Made by a program: the position numbers and the translations under genes. Shown piece after piece: positions 47,874-58,634 of a stretch of 64,000 nt of DNA. The stretch's first letter is position 1, and every line of letters starts with the position of its first letter. The notes below the pieces were generated by a model. That model was given only the letters and a program-made list of their open reading frames with translations. It was not told the DNA's origin and made no database searches. The stretch is from Sipunculus nudus (taxonomy: Eukaryota > Annelida > Sipuncula > Golfingiida > Sipunculidae), in NCBI GenBank assembly GCA_026874595.1, contig CM049309.1, positions 8,521,076 through 8,585,075 on the forward strand, read 5' to 3'.

Positions 47874-48414
47874 TTTTTAGCTCAGCTTACTTTAAGTCAA
47901 ATGAGCTATACAATGATCCTTTGTCTGTCGGCTGTCTGTCAGTCTGTCTTGGCGTCTGCCCTTCCGTATATTTAACTGGCACGTTTTGAAACCGTTGGAC
48001 CCATGAATCTGAAATTTGGCATATAGTTACATTTGGCATAAAAAGTCTCCTGCCATACCAAAAATGGGGTCACAACAACTTTGTTCCTTTGATATATTAA
48101 GGAAAAATCTCAATTTTCCATTAAAACTGCATTGTTAGACTTCAAAACTGGATAATATTAAAATTTTTGATCTGATATTGATCATATTTATTATAACAAT
48201 TCCTTTATTTATTTCCTATGTACATACCAGAAATTAGGTCAGTATTGTGTGATTTCTTGAAGTTATGGGCCTGAACATGATGCAGTTTGCCAAAACTCAG
48301 GAAATGTATTTACTCATTTGACATGATAATTATTTAAGTTAGAGGGCTTATTTCAAGCATATAAGTATATTGAACTTAGTTTTACTTCCAGATTACTTAA
48401 AACATTTTGTAATT
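47874..48414 (-). mobile_element. HINE-1b fragment (3' end and body)
   Basis: On the plus strand it starts TTTTTAGCTCAGCTTACTTT with the paired AAATGAGCTATA, then a GTCTGTC-rich linker. Its body (TTTTGAAACCGTTGGACCC, CATACCAAAAATGGGGTC) differs from the HINE-1 core. It is collinear with the uninterrupted part of the copy at 58635-61258. It is therefore a sub-family sharing ends with HINE-1. Confidence 0.6.
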
Positions 48415-48772
48415 TTTAGCTCAGTTGACTGTAAGTCACCTGAGCTATAGTGATCACCCTTTATCTGTCGTCTGGCCACCCAGCCGTCTGTCTGTTAACA
48501 GGGCATAAATCGTAACTGCTGGACCTGGAATCTTCTCACTTGACATCAAGGGAGGTCCATGGGAATTTTCCTTGAAAACCTGGAATTAGGTCTCTGTTAC
48601 CCATATTCTTTTGAGTTATTGGGCTCCGAAGTATCCCCAAGAATAAGGGAAAATTTGATACAAAAGCTTAAGTATCTGAACAACTAATGCAATGATCACC
48701 ATGATTCTTTGCACAGATATTGATCATGGAGTGTTTCAGTATCTGGAGACTGCTTGTGCCTGTATTTTTTTA
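48415..48772 (-). mobile_element. HINE-1, 3' end plus one core unit
   Basis: TTTTTAGCTCAGTTGACTG begins the 3' hairpin end, followed by one core unit in reverse orientation (GGGCATAAATCGTAACTGC ... TGTGCCTGTATTTTTTT). It stops abruptly at the first base of the AGCGAACC element at 48773. Confidence 0.7.
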
Positions 48773-49520
48773 GCGAACCTGTGAGCTTATGCGATGGTGC
48801 AGCGTCATGCGGCGTCTGTACGTAACCATAGCTTTCTCAAAAATGGCAGAAGCTAGCATCACCAAATTTTTTGCAAATAATCAGTCGTCTGAAAAACTCT
48901 ATCGGATTTTGTTTATTTTTTTTCTAGCTGCATTTTCTTAGATTTTATAAGGAAAAAGCTAAAAAAGCTTTAAAAATTGTTCTAAAATAGCTTTAAAAAA
49001 AGCTTCTTCTTCGAAACTGTCCAGCCAAATTGTCACATATTTCACAGAAATGATCCCTGGAGCAATCGTTCTCAAGTTTGTTCGAATGGTTCCAGTTCTG
49101 AGATTTTTGGCCGAGTTACAGGAGGTTGAACTTAGTCATCTGTCCAAAAAACACACTAAAATTAAAATCTCAGAAACGGCTAGAGCTATTTTCACCAAAT
49201 TTTATACCAATGTTTGTCACATATGTCATATCTGAAATTGAGGTATTGGTGGTGCCACCTACATTGATGTGTTTTTTACAAGTGAAAATGTAATTTTAAA
49301 CTCTTCTAGCTTTTACACTGATTTATGATGAAACTGTTAAGCTGATTTGTTAAAGTTTACAAGAATATTCTATGGTAGGGTTCTGCCAGTTTTATAAGAA
49401 TAGATTGGTTAAATACAGCTTTAAAAAGCATTGTAGCCAATTGAAAAAGGCTTTCTGTGTTTGAAAACAGATTTGACAACATGCCAAGTTTCAGCAGCCA
49501 AGTCAAGAGGTCACTCAGTA
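48773..49520 (+). mobile_element. AGCGAACC-family repeat, copy 2
   Basis: AGCGAACCTGTGAGCTTATG, then CGATGGTGCAGCGTC, is collinear with the reverse complement of 22390-23047. The segment from 49192 also matches 25448-25736. The palindromic box is present as GGTGGTGCCACC at 49248. The open frame 49050-49235 comes from the repeat. Confidence 0.65.
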
Positions 49521-49689
49521 CAAACAGGTGGGGTCCAGACATCACCATGGCAACTGACCTGGTTCTGGCTGGTGTCTAGACAATGTGTCCAGACGTCTAG
49601 ACACAGCGTCTAAATGCTAGACACAATGTCTAGATGCAGAATTCCCAGATTATTGGAACTATTTCTTTCAACTGTTCGAAAAAACTTGG

Positions 49690-50490
49690 TTTGCATTTTA
49701 AGGGAATCGGTTCTATCATCAGGTTACATGTGAACTGCTGCGCCCTCGTTTTTGGTTGACCTCTGACCTTTCCTCACTGCCTAGCATCCATTTGTACGTC
49801 TGTTTCCACACATAAACCCACATATATCGGGAACAGTTTGACCAATCAGGCTAAAAATTATCCTCAAATGTAGCCCTTTGATAGCTTTATAACATACACT
49901 AAAAATGGTGGCACCACCTGCAACCTTTTTGCACAGCATCCATCTCTTCATCTGCCTTGGGATAAAATCACTCATATCTCAGCAGTGGTTTGACTTTTCC
50001 ACCTGAAATTTTGCAGGTTTATACATCCTCAACAGCTTTCTTGATTTTCTTACAGGTGGCACCACCTACATTCACGTTTACTCTACAGACATCCAAGCTC
50101 ATATCTCGGGAACTATTTGACTGATTGGGCCAAAATTTTGCATGTGTATAGATCTCACAAAGCTCTCTATCATAGGCAAAACTGGTGGCGCCACCTACAA
50201 CCACTTATGCAGAGCGTTCATCTGTTCATCTGCCTTGGGATAAAATCACTCATATCTAAAAAGTGGTTTGACTTATCCACCTGAAATTTTGCAGGTTTAT
50301 ACATCCTGGACAATTTTCTCGTTTTTATGACAGTTGGCACCACCTACATTCATGTTTACGTAGACATCCATGCTCATATGCAACACACCTCACTCTATTC
50401 CCCTTGCCACTTAATCCATGCCTCACTTCACCCGTCCCACTCTGATTTCTGCGGATACACATTGTTGCTTGTCGACTACCCATATTCTAG
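49690..50490 (+). mobile_element. HINE-2 copy, 5' truncated with intact 3' end
   Basis: Starts inside the left arm (GGTTACATGTGAACTGCTGC, GACCTCTGACCTTTCCTC) and has about two core units. It ends CTTGTCGACTACCCATATTCTAG at 50490, followed by T. The CTAG|T terminus matches the copy ending at 56359. Confidence 0.75.
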
Positions 50491-50624
50491 TTTAAAAATG
50501 TCTTAGTCTGAAACATTGCTGAAATCATAATGACTAAGGTAGATATGCAGGACTTAAGAGGATCAATATCAAATCTTAAAAATAAACCTCCATTCATACT
50601 CCCAAACTTTGCACAGGTTTGCAT

Positions 50625-51712
50625 TAGGCGTGTAGGCCTTGTTATATTTTTTACGATTTTTTTTCTCTATTTTTGAGACCTTAAAAGATGCAGTCATCTG
50701 TCAAGAGGGCACAAATCATAACAACTTGAGCTAGAACCTTCGCTCTTAATATGCAGGGAGGCCCATGAAAAGTCTCCTAGAAAACCTAAAATTAGGTCTC
50801 TTTTACCCATATTCTTTGAGTTATGGGGTTCAGAAGTACCCCCCAGAATAATGGAAAGCTTGATACAAAAGCTCCAGTATCTGAACAACTAATGCATTGA
50901 AAACCATGTTTTTTGCATGGATATTGGTGATGGAATGCTTCATCACTTTCTGCAGACTGGTGGCGCAACCTGTATTTTTTTTTATTTTTTAACAATTTTT
51001 TTCTCTATTTTTGAGACCTCTTAAGAAAATTTGATACAAAAGCTCCAGTATCTGAACATCTAATGCATTGATAACCATGTTTTTTTGTATGGATATTGGT
51101 CATGGAATGTTTTTTTTTTTATTTTTACGAATTTTTTTCTCTGTTTTTTAGAACCTCTTAAGAGGCGGTAATCTGTCAACAGGGCACAAATCATAACAAC
51201 TGGACCTAGAATCTTCCCTCTTAACATGCAGGGAGGTCCATGAAAAGTCTTGGAAACCTAAAATAAGGTCTCTGTTACTCATATTTTAAGAGCTATGGGG
51301 CTCTGAAGTACCCCCCAGAATAATGGAAAGCTTGATACAAAAGCTCAAGTATCTGAACAACTAATGCATTGATAACCATGTTTTTTGCATGGATATTGGT
51401 AATGGAATGCTTCATCACTTTCTGCAGACTGGTGGCGCAACCTGTATTTTTTTTTATTTTTTAACCATTTTTTTTCTCTATTTTTGAGACCTCTTAAGAT
51501 TTGGTCATCTGTTAACAGGGCACAAATCCCAAGGACTGGACCTAGAATATCTTCTCTCTTAACATGCAGGAATGCCAATGAAAAGTCTCTGTGGAAACCT
51601 GGAATAAGGTCTCTGTTACCCATATTCTTCGAGCTATGGGGCTCTGAAGTACCCCCCAGAATAATGAAAAATTTGATAGAAAGGCTCAAGTATCTGAACA
51701 ATAAACAAGATG
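50625..51712 (-). mobile_element. HINE-1 core units without ends
   Basis: Reverse-oriented core units with landmarks GCAGACTGGTGGCGCAACCT at 50954 and 51429, and GAGACCTCTTAAG. Units are partly collapsed: 51000-51130 repeats a shortened unit. Neither terminal arm is present. Confidence 0.65.
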
Positions 51713-52151
51713 AATCTTATAATTTCACATTTTTTTTCAGCCACCAGCAGTAACCACTGAGACTCCTCAACCCCCCCCCCCCCTTTGAATACACAGGACT
51801 AATAAACAAGATGAATCTTCTAATTCCAATGTAAAATTTATTTTTTTAGACTTGAACAATTTTGAAATTTTTTTGAAACAAAAAAATTTACAGGATTTGA
51901 ACCGTATTATCAAATGCAATAAAATATTAGGATCTAATGTAAGTGTTTTTTTAGCATTTCATTCATATTTCTTAAAGTTGGCTTTGCCTTGATATGAATA
52001 ACACTGTTAAGGTTAGTTAATCAGGTTTATTGGGCAAACTTTCATGGGATAATTTTCAGCTTATATGGCCATATATTTAACTAATGAAAACTAAATTACA
52101 TTCACACAATTTTTGTTGAGTTGTAACCTTTCATATTACACTTAGGCCCAT
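51713..52151. other. Spacer between HINE-1 arrays
   Basis: AT-rich; poly(C) run at about 51770-51782; AATAAACAAGATGAATCTT occurs twice (51701 and 51800). No gene is seen. Confidence 0.4.
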
Positions 52152-53738
52152 TTTTTAGCTCAGCTGACTCTTAGTCATCTGAGCTATAGCGATCACCCTT
52201 TGTCCGTTGTCCGTCTGTCTGTCTGTCTTGCCATCCGTCCTTCCATCTGTCCATCGTCCACCTGTCACAAATCATAACCGCTGGACCTAGAAACTTGTAA
52301 CTTGACATTCTTAGAGGTCCATGAAAAATCTCCTTTGAAACCAGAAATGAGGTCTCTGTTACTCATATCCTTCGAGCTAAGGGGCCCCAAAGTACCCCCC
52401 CAGAATAGTAAAAAATTTCATACAAAAATTTCAATATCTCATTAACTACATCACTGATGGTCATGACTTTTGGCATACATATTTATCATGAGATGTTTCA
52501 TCAGTTTCTGCAGACTGGTGGCGCCATCTGTATTTTTCAATTTTTAACTAATTATTTTCTCTATTTTTGTGACCTTTAAAAATATGAACATCTGTTAATT
52601 AACAGGGCACAAATCGTAAAGACTGGACCGAGAATCTTCATTCTTGACACAGTGAGAGACCTATGAAAAGTCTCCATGGAAACCAGAAATAAGGTCTCTG
52701 TTACCCATATCCTTTAAGCTGTATGGCTTGAAAATAACCCCCAGAATAATGGAAAATTTGATAAAAAAAAAACTGCAACATCTCAAGAACTACAACACTG
52801 ATGGTCATGATTTGTGGCATACATATTGATCATGAGATGTTCCATTAGTTTCTGCAGACTGGGTGCGCCACCTCTATTTTTTTTTCAAATTTTTAAGATT
52901 TTTTTTCTCTATTTTTTGAGACCTTTAAAGATGTTGTTATCTGTCAACAAGGTACAAATTGTAACAACTGGACCTAGAGTCTTCATTCTTGTAATGCAAG
53001 GAGGCCCATGAAAAGTGTCTGTGGAAACCTGAAATTAGGTCTCTGTTTCCCATATCCTTCAAGCTATAAGACTCAGAAGAACCCCTCAGAATAATGGAAA
53101 ATTTGATACAAAAGATGAAGTATCTGAACAACTAATGCAGAGATCACCATGATTCTTTGCATGGATATTGATTATGGAGTGTTTCATCAGTTTCTGTAGA
53201 CTTGTGGTGCCACCTATATTTTATTCAATTTTTCGAATTTTTTTCTCTATTTTTGAGCGCTTTAAGGATGCTGTCATCTGTTAATGTGGCACAAATTGTA
53301 ACAACTGGACCTAGAATCTTCATTCTTGTCATGAAAGGAGACCCATGAAAAGTGTCTGTGGAAACCTGAAATTAGGTCTCTGTTACCCACATCCTTCAAG
53401 CTATAGGACTCCGAAGTGTCCCTCAGAATAATGGAAAATTTGATACAAAAGCTGAAGTATCTAAACAACTAATGCAGAGATCACCTTGATTCTTTGCATG
53501 GATATTGACCATGTGTTTTACTAGTTTCTGCAGACTGGTGGAGCCACCTGTATTTTTTTAAAGTTTACGCATTTTTTCTCTATTTTTGAGATATATAAAT
53601 ACAGACACAATCTTGGACTGTTGGTTAATCTGTTTGATGCTTCAGGTGAATGGGTATATACTACCATTCAGATGATAAAATTTCCTTTTACGAATCTCTT
53701 CCCAGTCAGCTGAGCGTCATGACCCATGGGTCACTTGT
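52152..53738 (-). mobile_element. HINE-1, complete reverse-oriented copy
   Basis: On the plus strand it runs from TTTTTTAGCTCAGCTGACTC with the paired AGTCATCTGAGCT, through a GTCTGTCTGTC linker. Four core units follow (box landmarks at about 52512, 52858, 53200 and 53535; spacing 334-346). It ends GAGCGTCATGACCCATGGGTC at about 53738. Both ends match the copy at 13633-16189, so this defines the family boundaries. Confidence 0.8.
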
Positions 53739-53849
53739 GTTTATCATATTTTTCAACTTTAACTGAATTTTTCACCCACATGTAAACTAGTCCAGCACTA
53801 CCAGAAATGCGGGGCCCTCTGAGGACCATTGTCTGACCACATCTAGTTT

Positions 53850-54237
53850 TCTTTTAAATTCAGTTTAAACATGTGTGATTTAAAAATATTAAAATATATG
53901 TGCATGCATAATATGACCCAATATGAGCTACACTGTGGATAAATAATGATTGCAACTTATAATTCTGATATTTTAACTTTTATTTTCAGATTTTTTTATT
54001 ACAAATCTATAAAACTTGTAAAAAAATGAATCTGATGAAAAATATAGATGGTAAAAATGGATATACTTAAAAAATATGCTTGAATATAAACTTGAATGCA
54101 TTATTACCAAGTAGGTGGGCCCCTTTCATCTTAGCTTCTCAAATGCTTTTATAAATGAAAAACATTACAATAGAATGTTTTGCATTTGCAAAAATTTCAA
54201 ACTTCAGCTGAGCGCCATGACCCATGGGTCCCTTGTT
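53850..54237 (-). mobile_element. HINE-1b 5'-end fragment
   Basis: Collinear with 60693-61258: TTAAACATGTGTGATTTAAA, ATGCATAATATGACCCAATA, CTTCAGCTGAGCGCCATG, then ACCCATGGGTCCCTTGTTT. A second, shorter fragment of the same end lies at about 54440-54572. Confidence 0.65.
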
Positions 54238-54660
54238 TCCTTATTGCATTATTACATGGTTTCAGGCCACAATTTTCATTTATTTTACAGTGCAAATGCG
54301 GATGTTTTAACATGCTGTTTAAATTTTGATTATGCTCATTTGAATTATTTTAACAGCATTTTGTTTCAGTTAATAAATTATTGTTTATTGTAATACTTTT
54401 GCTCATGTCTATTATTCTATAATTTACAGGGTTTCATTTTTGCAGGACCATTACATCTTAGCTTTTCAAATGCTAATACATATATGAAAAACCAAAAGAA
54501 ATAAGTATATTTTGCATTTGCTAAAAGTTTCCAAAATTCAGCTGAGGGTTGTGACCCATGGGTCCCTTATTTTGTTAAGGGGATGTGTATCAGCAAAGTC
54601 TTTACCACACCCCAAATCTTCAAAATAAAGTTTGGACTACATGACAGGGGCTTAATTGTA

Positions 54661-56359
54661 TCCGCCAAAACAGAGTTTTGCGGATACTATGTTTTCAGCT
54701 GGACGCCGCCGCCGCCGCGTAGGTGTCCGGAGAACTCCTCCGTAACCGCTGGGCGTAATTTTCCGAAACCCGGGATTATGTTCGGGTCACATGTGAACTG
54801 CTGCGCCCCGATTTTGTTTTGACCTCTGACCTTTCCTCTGGGCTCTGCGTCCGTTTGTGCGTCTGTTTCCACACATAAACCCACATATCTCGGGAACCGT
54901 TTGACCGATCAGGAAAATTTTTTTGCACAAATGTAGCCCTCGGAGAGCTTTATAACATACACCAAAAATGGTGGCGCCACCTGCAACCATGTTTGCACAG
55001 TGTCCATCTGTTTGTCTGCCTTGGGTTAAAATCACTCATATCTCTGCAGTGACTTGACTAATTCACCTGAAATTCGGCATGCACAAACATCCTGGATAGC
55101 TTTTCTGATTTTATGACAGGTGGCGCCACCTACATTCACGTTTACGCTGCAGACATCCAAGCTCATATCTCGGGAACCGTTTGACCGATCAGGAAAAATC
55201 TTTTGCACAAATGTAGCCCTTGGAGAGCTTTATAACATACACCAAAAATGGTGGCGCCACCTGCAACCATGTTTGCACAGTGTCCATCTGTTCGTCTGCC
55301 TTGGGTTAAAATCACTCATATCTCTGCAGTGACTTTACTAATTCACCTGAAATTTGGCATGCGTATACATCCTGGATAGCTTATCTGATTTTTTGACAGG
55401 TGGCGCCACCTACATTCACGTTTACGCTGCAGACATCCAAGCTCATATCTCGGGAACCGTTTGACCGATCAGGAAAATTCTTTTGCACAAATGTAGCCCT
55501 TGGAGAGCTTTATAACATACACCAAAAATGGTGCCGCTACCTGCAACCATGTTTGCACAGTGTCCATCTGTTTGTCTGCCTTGGGTTAAAATCACTCATA
55601 TCTCTGCAGTGACTTGACTAATTCACCTGAAATTTGGCATGCGTATACATCCTGGATAGCTTTTCTGATTTTATGACAGGTGGCGCCACCTACATTCACA
55701 TTTACGCTGCAGACATCCAAGCTCATATCTCAGGAACCGTTTGACCGATCAGGAAAATTTTTTTGCACAAATGTAGCCCTTGGAGAGCTTTATAACATAC
55801 ACAAAAAATGGTGGCGCCACCTGCAACCATGTTTGCACAGTGTCCAGCTGTTCGTCTGCCTTGGGTTAAAATCACTCATATCTCTGCAGTGGTTTGACTA
55901 ATTCACCTGAAATTCTGCATGCTTATACATCCTGGATAGCTTTTCTGATTTTATGACAGGTGGCGCCACCTACAATCAAGTTTACGCTGCAGACATCCAA
56001 GCTCATATCTAGGGAACCGTTTGACCGATTGGGCCAAAATTTTGCATGTTTATAGTTCTCACAAAGCTCTTTATCATACGCTAAACTGGTGGCGCCACCT
56101 GCAACCCTTTTTGGCACAGCGTCCATCTGTTTGTCTGCCAAGGGCAAAAATCACTCATATACAATATAGTGGTTTGACTTATCTGCCTTAAATTTTGCAT
56201 ATGTATACAACTTGGACGGCTTTCTGGATTTTTTGGTAGGTAGCGCAACCTACATACACAATTTGGCTGCAGACATCCATGCTGATATGCAACACTTCAC
56301 CCGTTCCACTCTGATTTAGGCGGATACAAGTAGTCGCTTGTCGACTACCCGTATTCTAG
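54661..56359 (+). mobile_element. HINE-2, complete copy (canonical Helitron-like ends)
   Basis: The 5' end TCCGCCAAAACAGAGTTTTG, followed by CGGATA, follows A. A GC-rich left arm comes next (GCCGCCGCCGCG). Core units are spaced exactly 280 bp (palindromes at 55119, 55399, 55679, 55959), with a second palindrome per unit at 54970, 55250, 55810 and 56088. The two halves of each unit are themselves related (~131 + 149 bp). Near the 3' end GGCGGATA repeats the 5' terminus in inverted form. Then comes a perfect 7-bp stem GTAGTCG/CGACTAC with loop CTTGT, 11 bases, and CTAG followed by T. These are the marks of Helitrons/Helentron-associated elements. No Rep-helicase is encoded. Confidence 0.85.
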
Positions 56360-58634
56360 TTTTAAATATTGATTTTCTCTGACTTCACTGTGCCTGAGGG
56401 CAGTTTCCTGTATTTAACCTCCATAATCTATTTACATTATGTGTTATTGAACTTATTTGTTTAGAGTTTGAGTGGACTCTAGGTGCTCAAACATAGTGAA
56501 GAGACTTGCCAACATGCCAGTTGTTATGATGTGGGCTGTTCAGCAATTGATTACAAATTATCAACATTTATAGCCCCGACCACCTACCAGAATAGATGGC
56601 TGCCAGCATTGTTTAGTGAACAATACACAGCTTATTGAACAAGCTGGCCAGTCCAAAGACGCACTACAATAGGCCCTGAGACATATGTTCACCCTTTAGT
56701 ATTATATAAAACTCTAAAGGTAAAAGCTGTCCAGCCGCTGAAGCCAGTGTCAGCCAGACCTGACCCTGAACAAATGGTCATAATGGTCTAACAGATCTAT
56801 TCAGGGCAAGATTGAGTTACGTTTGGCTATGCTTAAAAGATCAAAACTGAATTATTGTATGTCTGTATACACGTCAATGCCTTAAACATGACTCGGTCAT
56901 TAATTAATAAATCTTGATAAGTGAAAGTCCTCAGCAGTATTCAGATGAGATCATTTTAATATATTCATTATTAATGTGGTTCATTCAATCCCTGCCTATG
57001 AACAGATATTGATGGAAGGTATATAGAATTGGTCAAGGTAAGCTGTACACTCACTATCTGCTGTGTCATTAGACACATTTGCATTAATTAATTATAATGT
57101 TCTTAGTTCAAAGAGTACCTGTAATTCAGTATAAAGATGAAAAGTCAACTGATATAATACCTCTTGAAGGTTGGAAGTAAAAAATTCAGGAATAATTCTC
57201 ACATGTGCACTGAAACTCACTTGATATTGAAAATACAGAAATAAGGTAGGTTTCATATGTATTTGTGAATTTGCTGACAGACAAGTGTTTTGCATGAGAT
57301 GCCCTTTATGTTTTCATTAGGATTTCTGGAATAAAGTGTATATTGTTTCTATGTTATTGCCTTTCAAGATCAGGATAGCCATAACTTGAATAGCTGCTTT
57401 AATAGATACCCTTCAGTCTTGATTGAGACAAGTACTGCCAAAGAGTGTTTGTGATTTATTTCTAAATAAAAGACCATAGATGACTAATTGTGAAGGGTTG
57501 AGTGTGAAGTATAATTGATTCAGCATATGCCTGCATTTGATGTCCAACCAAAACACACATATTGATTGAGCCATTGACAGAGGACTTTAAACCCTTGAAG
57601 CTGGGTGATGCATCATCAATAATTCCTTGAGGCTGCTTGCTAATGTAATTGAATAGGTGTTTATGTTACATACTTATGCTATGAAGTCTCCCCCATGCAG
57701 TCCTATATTCTCTATACCATTTCCTTCTTAAATTTTAAATAGTCTAGCTTTTCTGTTGTTTCTTGTATATTGGCCCACTGGGAAAGACAACTGCAGGCCC
57801 AGTTCTTGGTATTTTCAGGTATATAAAAACAGTAGGGGCTCTATTAAGCCCTCTGTGTGGATTCTTATGATTAAAAAAAACACTGCTTTGTAAAGCTTGG
57901 GATCAGACACATTTATTTAGGAAAGTATAAAGGACCTGCAGGTGTTATTCTTTGTATTTTCAGAAGAGGTTAAAACCAGTAGTTAAGCCTGGTGAATGGA
58001 TTCTCAAGATGAAAAAAAAAAAAAAATTCTGCTTTTGAAGCTTAAGTTAATTGGGTCCAAACAACATTTCCAGTCCCCTTACCATGTGAGTGCACAACCA
58101 TTCTTGTCAAATGAATTGAATAATGTTTTGTTTATGTCATAATTGCATCTTATTAACAGATAGTAATTAAATTGTGATTTGCAGTTGATGATTTAAAACA
58201 AAATTGGGGTACTTTTATAGGTTCTATCAAAACCTCCCTTATGAAAAATAAATATTGCGTACAAGAAATGCCAACTGACCACCCTCAAATTTTTTTAAAG
58301 CTGTGATTCTGATCTTGAAAATAGATTAAAATAGATAAGAACATTGGTGAAAATGAGCTTTCAACATATTAGAAGTTGTGAAAACTTTTTTAAAATAACA
58401 AATAAAAATAATGACTAATGTAAAGAGACAATAAAATTACATGTATAGAATTCTCTAAGGTCATGAGTGAGAGACAGTTGGTGAATGGTAATGACTTAGG
58501 TGGAATACACATTTGTTGTTCATTATTCATACCATAACAGACCAAACAGACTCATCATATTGATGTAATTATATACTGGTAACATTGTCTGCATCTTAAG
58601 ATATTGTTTTGCTTATAATTGGACACTTAACAGG
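56360..58634. other. Intergenic, nothing recognised
   Basis: About 2.3 kb of AT-rich, apparently single-copy sequence without a supported gene, RNA or repeat. Confidence 0.45.

Noticed and set aside
55120-55901. Three serial 70-73-residue frames beginning MAPPTFTFTLQTSK as a repeat protein
   Set aside because: They recur because the 280-bp unit repeats. The frame shifts between units and stops intervene, and there is no promoter or splice support.
54115-56359. Evenly spaced ~280-bp repeats as a CRISPR-like array
   Set aside because: The whole unit repeats, not short repeats with unique spacers. The ends are those of a Helitron-like element and the host is an animal.
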